Shown in pieces: positions 1 to 8,883 of a stretch of 64,000 nt of DNA. Both the position numbers and the translations under genes were made by a program. Under the pieces are notes generated by a model. It was given only the letters and a program-made list of their open reading frames with translations, had not been told where the DNA came from and searched no databases. Source of the DNA: Bacteroidia bacterium. GTDB taxonomy: Bacteria > Bacteroidota > Bacteroidia > NS11-12g > UBA9320. Numbering within the stretch: the stretch's first letter is position 1; each line of letters starts with the position of its first letter. Location of the stretch: positions 1 to 64,000 of the forward strand of contig JAGVMN010000019.1 in the NCBI GenBank assembly GCA_020053795.1, read 5' to 3'.

Positions 1-39
1 AATTTTTTCCCGCAATTCTCTTTGCTGACAACCCCTTTT

Positions 40-1566
40 TTATACCTCGGTTTTCAACTCATAACAATTCACTGAACTAATTTTTAAACAACCTCTTAAA
101 TCTCCATCGGCCAGAATTCCATAAGGAGCAATATATGCCGAGGTATTATTTCCGTCAATAATATTTCTTTTGATAAGAATTTTATATCCCTGTGCCCCCG
201 CAATTTCAATTGAAGGGTTAACACCGTATGTAGGTGTTGACATTTTCCTTGAATTGTCATATTGAAATGAACAATTGTATATAAGCGTTTTACCCGGATT
301 TGTCAATTTTATGTGCCGCTTACTTTGTGTGTTTGTAGCACAGTAGGCACCACCACTTGTAAAAAGCGAATTCAGACTTAGGTCGTTGGAAGTAATAGAA
401 CAGTCCCTAATTACAGAATGGTAATATGTACTCAAAATAGATTTAAGGTTATTGGTAAAAACCGCATTGTTAACCTCCATTGTGTAAAATGGTGTATTAC
501 TGATTGCCTCAATGGCGGTAGTCAAAGAATTAAAAGTGCCACCAAATATGCTCGAAGTTTGGCCATCTACTTTAACGAATGTGCAGCCAGTTGTAACATC
601 TTGATAAAACACATTGCCTTGCTCACTAACAGTAAACTCGGCATTTTCCGCTTTAATACCTTTTCCGCGTTGGTCCCAGCATCGGTTGCTTTGATTGATG
701 CTTTCAAAAGTGCATCCACCAAAATAAACTCCGGTTACATTCTTCAGATAGACCAGATTTCTCTTATCCAAATCATATCCCCCACCTGAACTCAATGATG
801 GGAATGGGTCCTGACTCCCCCCATCAATGGTAAATTTTATATTATTCAGTCTGAATGCAGATGCTCCCTTATCACTTGACGGTGGTTTGAAGTCTATTAT
901 TTCAATGCTCGTGTAACAGTTTTTAAATACAGCCCCCGTTGACGTTCCAAGGCCGGCATAACTCTCAATAATACCACCATCACTTGAACTGATTCCTTCG
1001 TAAGCATTTTGTATGATTGCCCCAACATTCAAGACCACTCGTCCGTATTGTGCATTGAGAACTCCTCTAAATTCCAATTGGTTGTTAAATTTATTGACAT
1101 TGGGTAATTTGGTATAATGACTGGGGTGAATACCATTTGTGTTAGGAGCAAGACCAAGTATATAAATCCCTGCCCATATCGGACCTCCAGGTGGATTCTT
1201 AGTTGGGTCAAAATAGTTCTCAATTTTTCCACTAACATTGAGTATGCCCCCATTGCCCGAAGAATAGGAACGAATCTGGATTGATTTCCCCATACTAATT
1301 TTAACAACATCTCCGGATGCAATTGTTAAAACCCCATTGTCTTTAATTTCAATTCCATTATCTCTTGCATTATCTCTTTGGGGTTGAGTCAATCCAGACC
1401 AAGTTTTAGTCGCATTTTGAATAACCAATTGAGAAAAGCACAAATTGTGCGTAAAAAGTAGCGTCACAATAAGGCTAACTAGTTTGAGAAGTTGTAATTT
1501 GGCTGTTGGCTGTTGGCTGGTGGCTGGTGGCTGGTGGCTGTTGACTGAGAAGGTAGAATTTTTCAT
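40..1566 (-). CDS. Secreted beta-helix-like protein, unknown function
   Basis: A 508-residue exported protein. Residues about 24-45 form a hydrophobic signal segment ending in a likely cleavage site before QLVIQN. The rest is Gly/Asn/Ser/Thr-rich with short repeating beta-strand-and-turn units (GVLTIASGD, GGILNVSGK, SVIRDCSIT), which suggests a right-handed parallel beta-helix as in pectate-lyase-like surface proteins. No catalytic residues can be assigned. There is no T9SS sorting tail, and the protein stops abruptly after a Cys-containing stretch, so the C-terminus may be truncated or frameshifted; the window edge prevents checking. The first ~23 residues are Gln/Pro/Ser/Thr-rich and are encoded by a TGGCTGT/TGGCTGG simple repeat, so the signal peptide carries an unusual N-terminal extension. 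There is no later Met before the hydrophobic core, so this start is kept. Confidence 0.6.
   Translation of the reverse strand: MKNSTFSVNSHQPPATSQQPTAKLQLLKLVSLIVTLLFTHNLCFSQLVIQNATKTWSGLTQPQRDNARDNGIEIKDNGVLTIASGDVVKISMGKSIQIRSYSSGNGGILNVSGKIENYFDPTKNPPGGPIWAGIYILGLAPNTNGIHPSHYTKLPNVNKFNNQLEFRGVLNAQYGRVVLNVGAIIQNAYEGISSSDGGIIESYAGLGTSTGAVFKNCYTSIEIIDFKPPSSDKGASAFRLNNIKFTIDGGSQDPFPSLSSGGGYDLDKRNLVYLKNVTGVYFGGCTFESINQSNRCWDQRGKGIKAENAEFTVSEQGNVFYQDVTTGCTFVKVDGQTSSIFGGTFNSLTTAIEAISNTPFYTMEVNNAVFTNNLKSILSTYYHSVIRDCSITSNDLSLNSLFTSGGAYCATNTQSKRHIKLTNPGKTLIYNCSFQYDNSRKMSTPTYGVNPSIEIAGAQGYKILIKRNIIDGNNTSAYIAPYGILADGDLRGCLKISSVNCYELKTEV
1498..1548. repeat. TGGCTGK simple tandem repeat
   Basis: About seven head-to-tail copies of a 7-mer (TGGCTGT or TGGCTGG) are visible. 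On the minus strand they encode the N-terminal Gln/Pro/Ser/Thr stretch of the beta-helix-like protein. The unit length of 7 is not a multiple of 3, so gain or loss of one unit would shift the frame upstream of the signal peptide. Confidence 0.7.
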
Positions 1567-1604
1567 GATGACAATTTTAAGGTTTAAGAATCGGATAATT
1601 TCAT

Positions 1605-1634
1605 CAAAAGTAAATGAACATAATTAATAAACAA
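1605..1634 (-). promoter_or_regulatory. Bacteroidota-type promoter TTG-N19-TACTTTTG
   Basis: On the minus strand, TTG followed by exactly 19 nt and then TACTTTTG matches the Bacteroidota -33/-7 consensus (TTTG/TTG, ~19 nt, TAnnTTTG). It lies 38 nt upstream of the beta-helix-like protein start. Confidence 0.6.
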
Positions 1635-1764
1635 GTCAAATTTTATTTTTATGACAGATATCAGTCCTCTAATTTTCGCTGCACCTGATTTCAAAAGAAT
1701 CAACTTCTTGTTCTTTAATTTTCTATTTTGCCTTTGAGGTTTTGACAAGTTTAAAACTCAACTT

Positions 1765-2538
1765 TTAACCCTTCACTTTTAACTCTTCATCCGCCGCCTC
1801 TGCTATCATCCTTTCCACTCTTTCCTTTCCGAGGTATCTTTCAATAAGATGGTGAGCCAAATACAGAACAGGCGTTAAACCAATAGCCACTGTGAACTTG
1901 TAAGCGTAGTTCACCAAACCGATGGCAATAATTTTAGAAATCGGCCAATCAGAACCTATCCCGAAAGCTATATAGAGAACCACAAAACTGTCTATGAACT
2001 GAGAAACCAAGGTAGAACCTGTCGCCCGCAACCATATCTTCTTACCCCCTGTTGATTTTCTAAGAGCGTGAAAAATCGTGATATCAACCAACTGACCAAT
2101 CAGAAAGGCCACTAAGGAACCAAGAATAATCCAGTTGCTTTGTCCGAAAATGGCCCGATAACTTGATTGCATATCATGAACCCCTTTTGCAGAATTGCTT
2201 CCGGGCCACCAATCGGCCGGCACCAGATTTATGGCAAAAAACACCATGAGAAAACAATAGCCAATGAGGCCCACAGCGAGGTAAGAAAGAAACTTGACCC
2301 CGCGTTTCCCAAAATATTCATTGATGATATCGGTGAGAATGAAAACAACAGGCCAGAGCAAAACACCGGCTGTCATTTCGAAAGAAAGGTGCTGCCCGAA
2401 AATCAAAAGGTTGGCAGGGTTGAATCCCAATGATTTTTCAAGAGAGAATATCTTCACCCCGATAAACTCAGCTAGCAGTGCATTGGCAATGAAGAACCCC
2501 GCAAGGAGTATAAAAAGTTTGTCTGCTTTGTTTTTCAT
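1765..2538 (-). CDS. yhhQ: Queuosine precursor transporter (YhhQ/VUT family)
   Basis: A 257-residue inner-membrane protein with about six to seven hydrophobic helices. It belongs to the YhhQ (Vut_1) family, which imports queuosine precursors for tRNA modification. Family-like stretches include the TDIINEYFGKRG segment after the second or third helix and SQFIDSFVVLYIAFG near the end. The track ORF begins 21 codons further upstream, but the internal ATG (MKNKADKLF) fits the family N-terminus and is chosen here; the upstream extension is hydrophilic and unlike the family. The last residues are charged and cytoplasmic-looking. It stands alone, followed at a distance by a divergent-looking hypothetical gene on the same strand. 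Family assignment is confident; substrate specificity is inferred from the family. Confidence 0.85.
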   Translation of the reverse strand: MKNKADKLFILLAGFFIANALLAEFIGVKIFSLEKSLGFNPANLLIFGQHLSFEMTAGVLLWPVVFILTDIINEYFGKRGVKFLSYLAVGLIGYCFLMVFFAINLVPADWWPGSNSAKGVHDMQSSYRAIFGQSNWIILGSLVAFLIGQLVDITIFHALRKSTGGKKIWLRATGSTLVSQFIDSFVVLYIAFGIGSDWPISKIIAIGLVNYAYKFTVAIGLTPVLYLAHHLIERYLGKERVERMIAEAADEELKVKG

Positions 2539-2626
2539 GGGTAGTGCAAATAAACAAAATCTGTTGGTGATTCCGTTGGCTTGTCCTTTGGCTGAAGCCA
2601 ACGGGAATATGCAAAGATTAGTCAGA

Positions 2627-2962
2627 TCAAATATATCCTCTTTGTTTGATTTCAGAAATATCTTCTGAGTGCTTCACTTTTATTTCCCAAGTCGTGATGT
2701 AGTCAGGATTTACAATTATGTCACCCGTCGATTTTTCTCTGTATTCACCTGCAACGGCTTTCTTAATGGTGTCCTTGTCATAAGGCATTTGAAAGATGCT
2801 ACCATCCCTCCTTGTAAATCTCAATAGTCCACTGTCTGATAGTTCAAACAATGTCCCTGACGTTTGATACTGCTCAATTATTTTTTCGTCCTGATCAATA
2901 AAAGTCAGTCCAATAAGGAATACTTTGGCCTTCAAAAATTTCTGTAATTGTTCCCAGGTCAT
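2627..2962 (-). CDS. Small hypothetical protein
   Basis: A 111-residue, highly charged, soluble protein that I do not recognise. It has no signal peptide or membrane segment. Predicted beta-rich stretches (KVFLIGLTFIDQDEKIIEQYQ, GLLRFTRRDGSIFQMPY) alternate with Lys/Glu-rich segments, resembling a small beta-barrel or roll. It lies between rsmG (92 bp upstream on the same strand) and yhhQ, so it could be co-transcribed with the glycosyltransferase-rsmG pair. Codon use resembles the neighbours. The ORF start ATG is reasonable; no strong ribosome site is visible. Function unknown. Confidence 0.55.
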   Translation of the reverse strand: MTWEQLQKFLKAKVFLIGLTFIDQDEKIIEQYQTSGTLFELSDSGLLRFTRRDGSIFQMPYDKDTIKKAVAGEYREKSTGDIIVNPDYITTWEIKVKHSEDISEIKQRGYI

Positions 2963-3054
2963 CCTTGGTTTATTCTGTGTCAGTCACCTTGATTGAGTAT
3001 TATTGTTAAGAGTTGCCTATAATGCTTTAATTTAATGAACGGAAAAGAGAACCC

Positions 3055-3684
3055 TCATTGCACCCACAACAACTTCTTCTCCTCAAAAAAAGATTCTTCA
3101 AAAACTTCATTGAGATGAAAGGTATCCACCTGTAAGTATGGGTAAAGTTCCAACAAATTGTCTATCTCTGCTTCCAAATCCCCACCTTTGAGTGCCAATA
3201 AACCTTTCACTTTTTTAGAACTATTCTCATTCAATAGTGGTTCTGTCCAGGCAAACAATTGACTAAGACTGGCAACTGACCTTGAAACAACAACATCGTA
3301 TTTGCCTTTCAGAGCTTCCCCTCTTGTCACGTCAGCGGTGAGATTTTTCAATTCAATGGCCTCAGCTACTGCACGAACAACCTTGATCTTCTTACCGATA
3401 GAATCCACCAAATGAAACCGGCACTCCGGAAAAATAATGGCCAAAGGAATGCCCGGAAAGCCGCCACCCGTGCCGATATCGAGAACAGAACTTCCCTTCT
3501 CGAAGTCAAGAAAGGCAGCAATGCCCAAAGAATGCAATACATGGTGGAGGTAAAGGTTGTCAATATCTTTTCTGGAAACCACGTTGATCATTTCGTTCCA
3601 ACTGCCATACAACACCCCAAGTTTGCTGAATTGTTTTTTCTGGAGTGTACTCAGTTCGGGGAAATACTTTTCTATCAATTCCAT
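3055..3684 (-). CDS. rsmG: 16S rRNA (guanine527-N7)-methyltransferase RsmG
   Basis: A 209-residue SAM-dependent methyltransferase that makes m7G527 in 16S rRNA (GidB family). The SAM-binding motif I, SVLDIGTGGGFPGIPLAI, lies at about residues 66-83, followed by the typical FHLVDSIGKKIKVV acidic-loop region and the VVSRSVASL motif. The track ORF is 85 codons longer, but that extension overlaps the upstream glycosyltransferase in another frame and is Cys/Phe-rich nonsense. The internal ATG (MELIEKYFPEL) matches the family N-terminus. The start overlaps the last 10 bp of the upstream gene, so translation is probably coupled. Length is normal for the family. Confidence 0.92.
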   Translation of the reverse strand: MELIEKYFPELSTLQKKQFSKLGVLYGSWNEMINVVSRKDIDNLYLHHVLHSLGIAAFLDFEKGSSVLDIGTGGGFPGIPLAIIFPECRFHLVDSIGKKIKVVRAVAEAIELKNLTADVTRGEALKGKYDVVVSRSVASLSQLFAWTEPLLNENSSKKVKGLLALKGGDLEAEIDNLLELYPYLQVDTFHLNEVFEESFFEEKKLLWVQ

Positions 3685-4790
3685 TTTTCGGGCTTCATAA
3701 AAAGACCTTTTAAGCCCAGCGTCAGGTTGTAGAAAAGGAACAGAAAATCGAACAACGGCAGCAACGCAACAGAACGCGTTGATCTGAGTTTCATGGCTGC
3801 CGGATAAAACACTGCATACTGAACAGCAAATTTCAAAACGACCACAGAAACCAGCCAAATCCAGTCGAAGCGGAGTCCCATGAGCAGAAGTAAGGAGAAA
3901 TAGAACACGAAATGAAAAAAGGAATAAGTTCCCAGCCAAAAGCGGTGTTTGGCCTTATAAAACCTGCCCGTGGAAAGATGTCTTGATTTCTGACGCCACC
4001 AGCGGCTGAAGCTTTTCTTTGGATAAGTTTCTACAAAACTCTCCGGCACCATTTGTACCGCCGTGTTTTTCTTGTTGGCCGTTTGATTGACAAAAAGATC
4101 GTCATCTCCGGAGAGAAGGTGCTGATGTTTGGCAAATCCCTTGACGCTAAAAAAAAGATCGCGTGTATAGCTCAGGTTCCTGCCCACTGCCATATAGGGC
4201 ATACCGTTGAGGGCATAACCAAGATACTGAAGGGCAGTGTGCAGGGTTTCATAATGGATGAACATTTTCAGTGGCGACCAACCTGCTTTATAAGGAGAAT
4301 ATCCAATCACGATTTCCTTGTCTTCGCCAGTTGCAGCAACCATGCTTTTTATCCATTGATCGGACACCGGACGACAATCAGCATCGGTCAAAAGCAGTCG
4401 GTTATATTGGGCTGCTTTGATTCCCATCGTAACGGCAAACTTCTTTCCCCGGTGAAAACGATCTTCTATTTTCAGGGTCACTACTTTCAGGTTTTTAACA
4501 TGTTTAGAAAGCTCTTCGAGAAACTCTTCAGTGCCATCCCATGAGCCATCGTCAATCACCACCACTTCAAAAACAGGGTAGTCCTGGTCAATAACCGAAG
4601 GAAGATATTTCTCCAGATTTTCCCTTTCGTTTCTTGCACAGATAATCACAGAAACAGGTTCTTGTTTCGAGGTGGGATTGCGACTTGAAAAAAGAGCTGC
4701 TTTGTTGAATACCATTAAATAGAAAGCGATTAGAATCAAGGCTGATCCTGCAAATACCCAAAATATTATTTCCGAAGACTCCACGTTCAA
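3675..4790 (-). CDS. Membrane glycosyltransferase, family 2
   Basis: A 371-residue GT-A fold glycosyltransferase. An N-terminal membrane helix (about residues 9-28) precedes the catalytic domain. Visible motifs are VSVIICARNERENLE, the nucleotide-binding VVIDDGSWDGT, a DxD-equivalent TDADC, the acceptor-site GDDDLF and a QxxRW-like FSRWWRQKSRH. Three C-terminal hydrophobic helices follow. This layout matches processive or lipid-linked GT2 enzymes such as BcsA-like and hyaluronan-synthase-like proteins, though it is shorter. Start codon is TTG. It overlaps rsmG by 10 bp and heads the transcription unit. An exact TAATTTTG box lies 16 nt upstream. Sugar and acceptor cannot be told from sequence. 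Confidence 0.82.
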   Translation of the reverse strand: MNVESSEIIFWVFAGSALILIAFYLMVFNKAALFSSRNPTSKQEPVSVIICARNERENLEKYLPSVIDQDYPVFEVVVIDDGSWDGTEEFLEELSKHVKNLKVVTLKIEDRFHRGKKFAVTMGIKAAQYNRLLLTDADCRPVSDQWIKSMVAATGEDKEIVIGYSPYKAGWSPLKMFIHYETLHTALQYLGYALNGMPYMAVGRNLSYTRDLFFSVKGFAKHQHLLSGDDDLFVNQTANKKNTAVQMVPESFVETYPKKSFSRWWRQKSRHLSTGRFYKAKHRFWLGTYSFFHFVFYFSLLLLMGLRFDWIWLVSVVVLKFAVQYAVFYPAAMKLRSTRSVALLPLFDFLFLFYNLTLGLKGLFMKPEKWN

Positions 4791-4806
4791 TGCTGGATTG
4801 AGAAGG

Positions 4807-4814
4807 CAAAATTA
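4807..4814 (-). promoter_or_regulatory. -7 box TAATTTTG before glycosyltransferase
   Basis: An exact TAnnTTTG match on the minus strand, 16 nt upstream of the TTG start of the GT2-rsmG unit. No clear -33 partner was identified. Confidence 0.45.
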
Positions 4815-4868
4815 GATAGAAACGGGTCTCACTTTTCAACGAATTTGAGACCTTGTGTGCATAAAGTG

Positions 4869-7493
4869 TCAGGTATTCATTTTGAATCCAATACCTTGGT
4901 TAACCGGTTCTCCAGCAATTTTTATGATATCAATATCCTTGAAGTCTTCGCTGTCAACGGTCTGTATCATGTCGTCTGTCCTTGCATTAGCCGGTATGCC
5001 ACTCATCCTCAGGTGTTGGTGACGAACCACCTCTTCAATCACCTTTCTGACCGCACGACCATTGCCGAAATATTTATCGCGGTTGTCGTACATCATATTC
5101 ATCGTTTGCCTCAGGGTCTCTGTGCTTGCTTCACTGGTTTTAAGATTATTTTCCGAAAGCTGATTGCCGGCAATCTGAATAAGCTCGGCCACATTGAAAT
5201 CATCGAAATAGAAGGTTCGGTCGAAACGCGATTTCAGTCCGGGGTTAGATTCCAAAAATCTCCTCATATTTTCGGTATAACCCGCCGCAATGACAATGAA
5301 TTGTCCGCGGTGGTCTTCCATCCTTTTAAGTATGATTTCTATGGCTTCCTTGCCATAATCAGAGGTGCCTCCTTCAGTAAGTGAGTAGGCTTCGTCTATG
5401 AACAAAACACCGCCCATTGCCTTTTGGATTATTTCTCCCGTTCTGATGGCTGTCTGACCTACGTATCCGCCAACCAAAGTCTGACGATCGCATTCAATCA
5501 AATGACCCCGTTCTAAAATTCCAAGGGCTTTATAAATTTGTGCCAGGATTCTTGCTACTGTTGTTTTGCCGGTGCCGGGGTTTCCGGTAAACACAGAATG
5601 CAAAGAGAAAGCATCCCTCACATCTTTGCCCGTTTCTTTGTAATAGCGAACGAGCTTAATCAGTTCGTCTATATCAGCTTTTACCCGATCGAGACCTATC
5701 ATGATTTTAAGTTTGCTGACAGATTCTTTCAACAAATCTTCATCAATGGGTATATCGGCATACAAACCGGCCTTTTTCAGGTTTAATTTTTTAACATCTT
5801 CAGCCATAATGGTTGAGAGTTCATCCATTGTGAGAGAAGCAGGGTTGGCAATTTCCATGACACGAAGGCCAAGATGCATTTTGCATTCATCAATCCATGA
5901 GTTTACCAATCGGGCATTTCCGAAAAACTTGTCGCGGTTTCTGTAGGCATTCACCAATTTCTTGTATATTGCTTCTCTGGCTTCCGGACTGAAACTGATT
6001 CCTCGTTTAGAGGCAGCATAATCGGCAATTTGAATGAGTTCCTGAGGCACATAATCGGGAAAATCAAAAACCATGTTAAACCTGGATTTCAAGCCAGGGT
6101 TAGATTCCATAAAAGTATCCATTTCAGCTGGGTAACCTGCCACAATGATGGCGATATCTTCTCCTTCCGAAAGTTCTTTCAGGATTATTTCAATGGCCTC
6201 TTTGCCAAAATCCTTTGCGTCATCATCTTTTCGGGCCAATGAATATGCCTCGTCAATAAAGAGAATTCCACCTTTGGCTTTTTTTAAGGCAGCTTTTGTT
6301 TTAGGTGCTGTCTGGCCAATAAATTCAGCTACCAGATCACCGCGATCAACCTCGTGAACGTGTCCTTTGGTGAGCAAACCCAGTTTTTTATATATCTTTC
6401 CCAACTTGCGGGCCACGGTGGTTTTGCCCGTACCGGGATTGCCTTTGAAAACAGCGTGAAGGTTTATCTTTTCGCTTTCCTCAAGACCCTTGTCTTTTCG
6501 GATGGTAATAAAACTAAGGTAATTGCTGTACTCTCTGATTTTTTCTTTTACTTCACCCAGACCAATCAAGCCCTCCAATTCGTCCATCACACTTTCAATA
6601 CCTTCTTCTTTGGTGCCAATTCGGAAGGTACGGCCGATCTGGGGTGTTATTTCGTCAGTTCTTGGGTGGGAAACAGCAAAATCGGTGGCTTTTGCCTCAA
6701 TATAATCGTCTCCTACTTTAAAATATTTGGTAGCAATCAACTTATCCAGAAAAAGGATATCAACGTAATAGGTGTCTTTAGCCCAGGTACCTAAATTGTC
6801 AGAACCCCAACCTACGGTAATCGAAAAATCCTTGTCCTGAGGGTAAACAAAAAACAGTTTTGTGACACTGCCTTTCAGGAGGTTGGAGGAAGTGCGAAAG
6901 TTGAAGGTGAGCTCACAGGTCCAGTAGTTGACATTTTCTATAAGGCTCACGGCATTAAATTCAGCCCACACATAACGCACATAGTTAATATTAAAAGCTG
7001 AATAGTACTTTCTCGTTTCTATGGGAACATTGGCATCGGGTCCTTCGTATAATTTAATGGTGTTGAGTTCAAAATAAGGAAAACCGCCTTCTTTAATATT
7101 GCCGTATTCCTGAACATAAAAGTGTTTCTCGGCAATCAGTTCATTTTCTAACCATGCCTCCCATTTGTAAACCCCTTTTTTCCAATAGCCGCCTGCTGTT
7201 CTTGTACCCCACCCTTCGCGAACATAAATGGTATGATTATTCTGAGAGACCTCTCGTTCACAATTTAAATCACATATTTCCTTCTTGTCGGCATCAAGAC
7301 ATTTGAGGTGTAAATTCAACGGCCAGTCTTTGCGTTTGAATTGCAAATTGAAAAAAGAAAATTCGCAATAGACATAACTACATTCTGATTCATCAAATAC
7401 GGAACGGTACTTTTTCTTATTCTCGGCCAACCACTCGGTAGCTCCGTATATTTTTATGTTTCTGAAAAGGTAGTTTTTTATTGAAGCAGCCAT
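4869..7493 (-). CDS. Tandem CbxX/SpoVK-type AAA+ ATPase with duplicated N-terminal domain
   Basis: An 874-residue cytoplasmic protein with two AAA+ modules of the CbxX/CfqX (RuBisCO activase-like)/SpoVK family. Module 1 has Walker A GNPGTGKTT at 351-359, Walker B LFIDEAYSL near 411-419 and SNPGLKSRF at 464-472. Module 2 has the same motifs at 637-645, 697-705 and 749-757. Both modules look catalytically intact. The first ~265 residues hold two copies of a beta-rich domain of ~105 residues; each has a Y-x-S-x-F start, an EF motif, a GWG motif and ends L(I)A-x-K-x-F-x-V. The gene stands alone, with no Calvin-cycle or sporulation neighbours. Related proteins act as remodelling ATPases; the target here is unknown. 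The ATG start is supported by an upstream TAACGTTG near-match box. Confidence 0.85.
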   Translation of the reverse strand: MAASIKNYLFRNIKIYGATEWLAENKKKYRSVFDESECSYVYCEFSFFNLQFKRKDWPLNLHLKCLDADKKEICDLNCEREVSQNNHTIYVREGWGTRTAGGYWKKGVYKWEAWLENELIAEKHFYVQEYGNIKEGGFPYFELNTIKLYEGPDANVPIETRKYYSAFNINYVRYVWAEFNAVSLIENVNYWTCELTFNFRTSSNLLKGSVTKLFFVYPQDKDFSITVGWGSDNLGTWAKDTYYVDILFLDKLIATKYFKVGDDYIEAKATDFAVSHPRTDEITPQIGRTFRIGTKEEGIESVMDELEGLIGLGEVKEKIREYSNYLSFITIRKDKGLEESEKINLHAVFKGNPGTGKTTVARKLGKIYKKLGLLTKGHVHEVDRGDLVAEFIGQTAPKTKAALKKAKGGILFIDEAYSLARKDDDAKDFGKEAIEIILKELSEGEDIAIIVAGYPAEMDTFMESNPGLKSRFNMVFDFPDYVPQELIQIADYAASKRGISFSPEAREAIYKKLVNAYRNRDKFFGNARLVNSWIDECKMHLGLRVMEIANPASLTMDELSTIMAEDVKKLNLKKAGLYADIPIDEDLLKESVSKLKIMIGLDRVKADIDELIKLVRYYKETGKDVRDAFSLHSVFTGNPGTGKTTVARILAQIYKALGILERGHLIECDRQTLVGGYVGQTAIRTGEIIQKAMGGVLFIDEAYSLTEGGTSDYGKEAIEIILKRMEDHRGQFIVIAAGYTENMRRFLESNPGLKSRFDRTFYFDDFNVAELIQIAGNQLSENNLKTSEASTETLRQTMNMMYDNRDKYFGNGRAVRKVIEEVVRHQHLRMSGIPANARTDDMIQTVDSEDFKDIDIIKIAGEPVNQGIGFKMNT

Positions 7494-7581
7494 TTTTAAA
7501 TCTTGGGCAACGTTAGTAAGAAAACGAATAAAATGCAGATTATTTTTTCCTAATGGCTATAAAAAATGATGAAAGAATTTT

Positions 7582-7614
7582 TTGGGTTAATGATAAAGTT
7601 AAATGGTATTTTTG
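7582..7614 (+). promoter_or_regulatory. Promoter for tRNA cluster, TTG-N22-TATTTTTG
   Basis: An exact TATTTTTG -7 box at 7607-7614, with an upstream TTG at 7582 (spacing 22, slightly long). It ends 11 nt before the tRNA-Ser 5' end, a plausible start site for the precursor. Confidence 0.5.
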
Positions 7615-7625
7615 CCGGCTCTTTC

Positions 7626-7717
<92 letters not shown>

Positions 7718-7751
7718 GCGGGGTTTTAGCAATTAAAGCCCTCACCATTTT

Positions 7752-7825
7752 CGGGGTGTAGCGTAGCCCGGTATCGCGTCTGCTTTGGGAGCAGAAGGTC
7801 GTAGGTTCGAATCCTGCCACCCCGA
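7752..7825 (+). tRNA. tRNA-Pro (anticodon UGG)
   Basis: The acceptor stem CGGGGTG pairs with CACCCCG. The anticodon stem-loop TCTGC-TTTGGGA-GCAGA gives anticodon TGG, which reads CCN proline codons. The T arm GGTTCGAATCC is canonical. Discriminator A is followed by CAAAA, so CCA is not encoded, unlike in the two flanking tRNAs. Confidence 0.95.
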
Positions 7826-7871
7826 CAAAAGATGAGGTTTGATGCCTCATTTTTAATTTGTGAAGGTTGAT

Positions 7872-7879
7872 TATTTTTG
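7872..7879 (+). promoter_or_regulatory. -7 box TATTTTTG before tRNA-Arg
   Basis: An exact TAnnTTTG match 14 nt upstream of the tRNA-Arg 5' end, suggesting that this tRNA has its own promoter. Confidence 0.4.
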
Positions 7880-7893
7880 TTATTTAATTTACC

Positions 7894-7970
7894 GCACCCA
7901 TAGCTCAACAGGATAGAGCAACGGTTTTCTAAACCGTAGGTTTCAGGTTCGAGCCCTGATGGGTGCACCA
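7894..7970 (+). tRNA. tRNA-Arg (anticodon UCU)
   Basis: The acceptor stem GCACCCA pairs with TGGGTGC. The anticodon stem-loop ACGGT-TTTCTAA-ACCGT gives TCT, which reads AGA/AGG. The T arm GGTTCGAGCCC is followed by discriminator A and an encoded CCA. Confidence 0.95.
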
Positions 7971-8125
7971 AAAGTTCTTGTGAGACGACTTTTTTGTTTT
8001 TACAATTTTTACCAATTGTGGTTTTACCAAAATTCAATGCACATCAATTCATACCTTTTGATTTCCCATGAATATCGGTTCTCCAATTATTTATAAAGCC
8101 TTACTATTGCATTGATCTAATAGTT

Positions 8126-8875
8126 ATGAACAGAGCTTTTCTCTATGGGGATGGATTTTTTGAAACCATATATGTTCATGGTGAGGAGATTCCTTTATTC
8201 GACAGGCACTTGAAACGAGCAAGAGCCTCGGCAGACATTTTACATCTCAAATGGCCTCAATCTTTGACAGATGAGTACCTGTCATCAGAGATCCGGGAAC
8301 AGGTGAAACTCAAAAAACTGAATGAAGCCCGATGCAGAATCAGTTTTTATCGCAAAGGTGGCGGGTATTATATTCCAGAGAGCAATGACATGGAATGCCG
8401 TTTTATCCTTGATGAATTTGTTTGCCCCGAATTCGCTCTTGGGGTAATTCCGACGATTCAAGCCAACTCATTGGAAGACTTAACTGAGTGTTGCGAGAGA
8501 TTACCACCGGCAAAAGTGGTTGTTTATGATGCAAACGTCAAATCGAAAGATCCATTTTCCGGGGTCAAAAGTTTATCCGCTCAGTTCTATGTTCAGGCCG
8601 GAGTTTTTGTGAAATCAAAGGATGCTGAGGAAGGCATTATTCTTAACCGTGACCGCAGGGTAGCCGAACTTTTGTTGGGAAATGTTTTGGTTGTGAAGAA
8701 CAAACAATGGTACACCCCACCCTCGGATGAAGGTGGAATTGTAGGAGTGATGATCTCTGAATTGCTGGATAAATTTAAGAAAATAACGCTAACACCTTTG
8801 AGTACCGCTCACCTCAGCGATGCGGATATTTTAATTGGTTGTAATGCTTTAAGAGGCCTTTATCGCCTGAAATAA
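8126..8875 (+). CDS. Aminotransferase class IV (PabC-like aminodeoxychorismate lyase)
   Basis: A 249-residue PLP fold-type IV enzyme. The N-terminus (FLYGDGFFETIYVHG...PLFDRHLKRA) is the family signature. The probable PLP-binding Lys is in GVKSLSAQFYVQA, followed by the cofactor-phosphate loop LLLGNVLVVKNKQWYTPP and GGIVGVMISELL. The short length and sequence fit 4-amino-4-deoxychorismate lyase (folate pathway) better than branched-chain aminotransferase, but class IV members are hard to separate by eye. The usual TSNVF loop reads LGNVL here. The gene follows the tRNA cluster by 155 bp and converges on the CAP-domain gene, with stops 8 bp apart. No pabA/pabB neighbours are present. Confidence 0.72.
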   Translation: MNRAFLYGDGFFETIYVHGEEIPLFDRHLKRARASADILHLKWPQSLTDEYLSSEIREQVKLKKLNEARCRISFYRKGGGYYIPESNDMECRFILDEFVCPEFALGVIPTIQANSLEDLTECCERLPPAKVVVYDANVKSKDPFSGVKSLSAQFYVQAGVFVKSKDAEEGIILNRDRRVAELLLGNVLVVKNKQWYTPPSDEGGIVGVMISELLDKFKKITLTPLSTAHLSDADILIGCNALRGLYRLK

Positions 8876-8883
8876 ATGGGATA

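Noticed and set aside
3685-3939. N-terminal 85 codons of the track RsmG ORF
   Set aside because: Out-of-frame translation of the glycosyltransferase C-terminus; the family start is at 3684.
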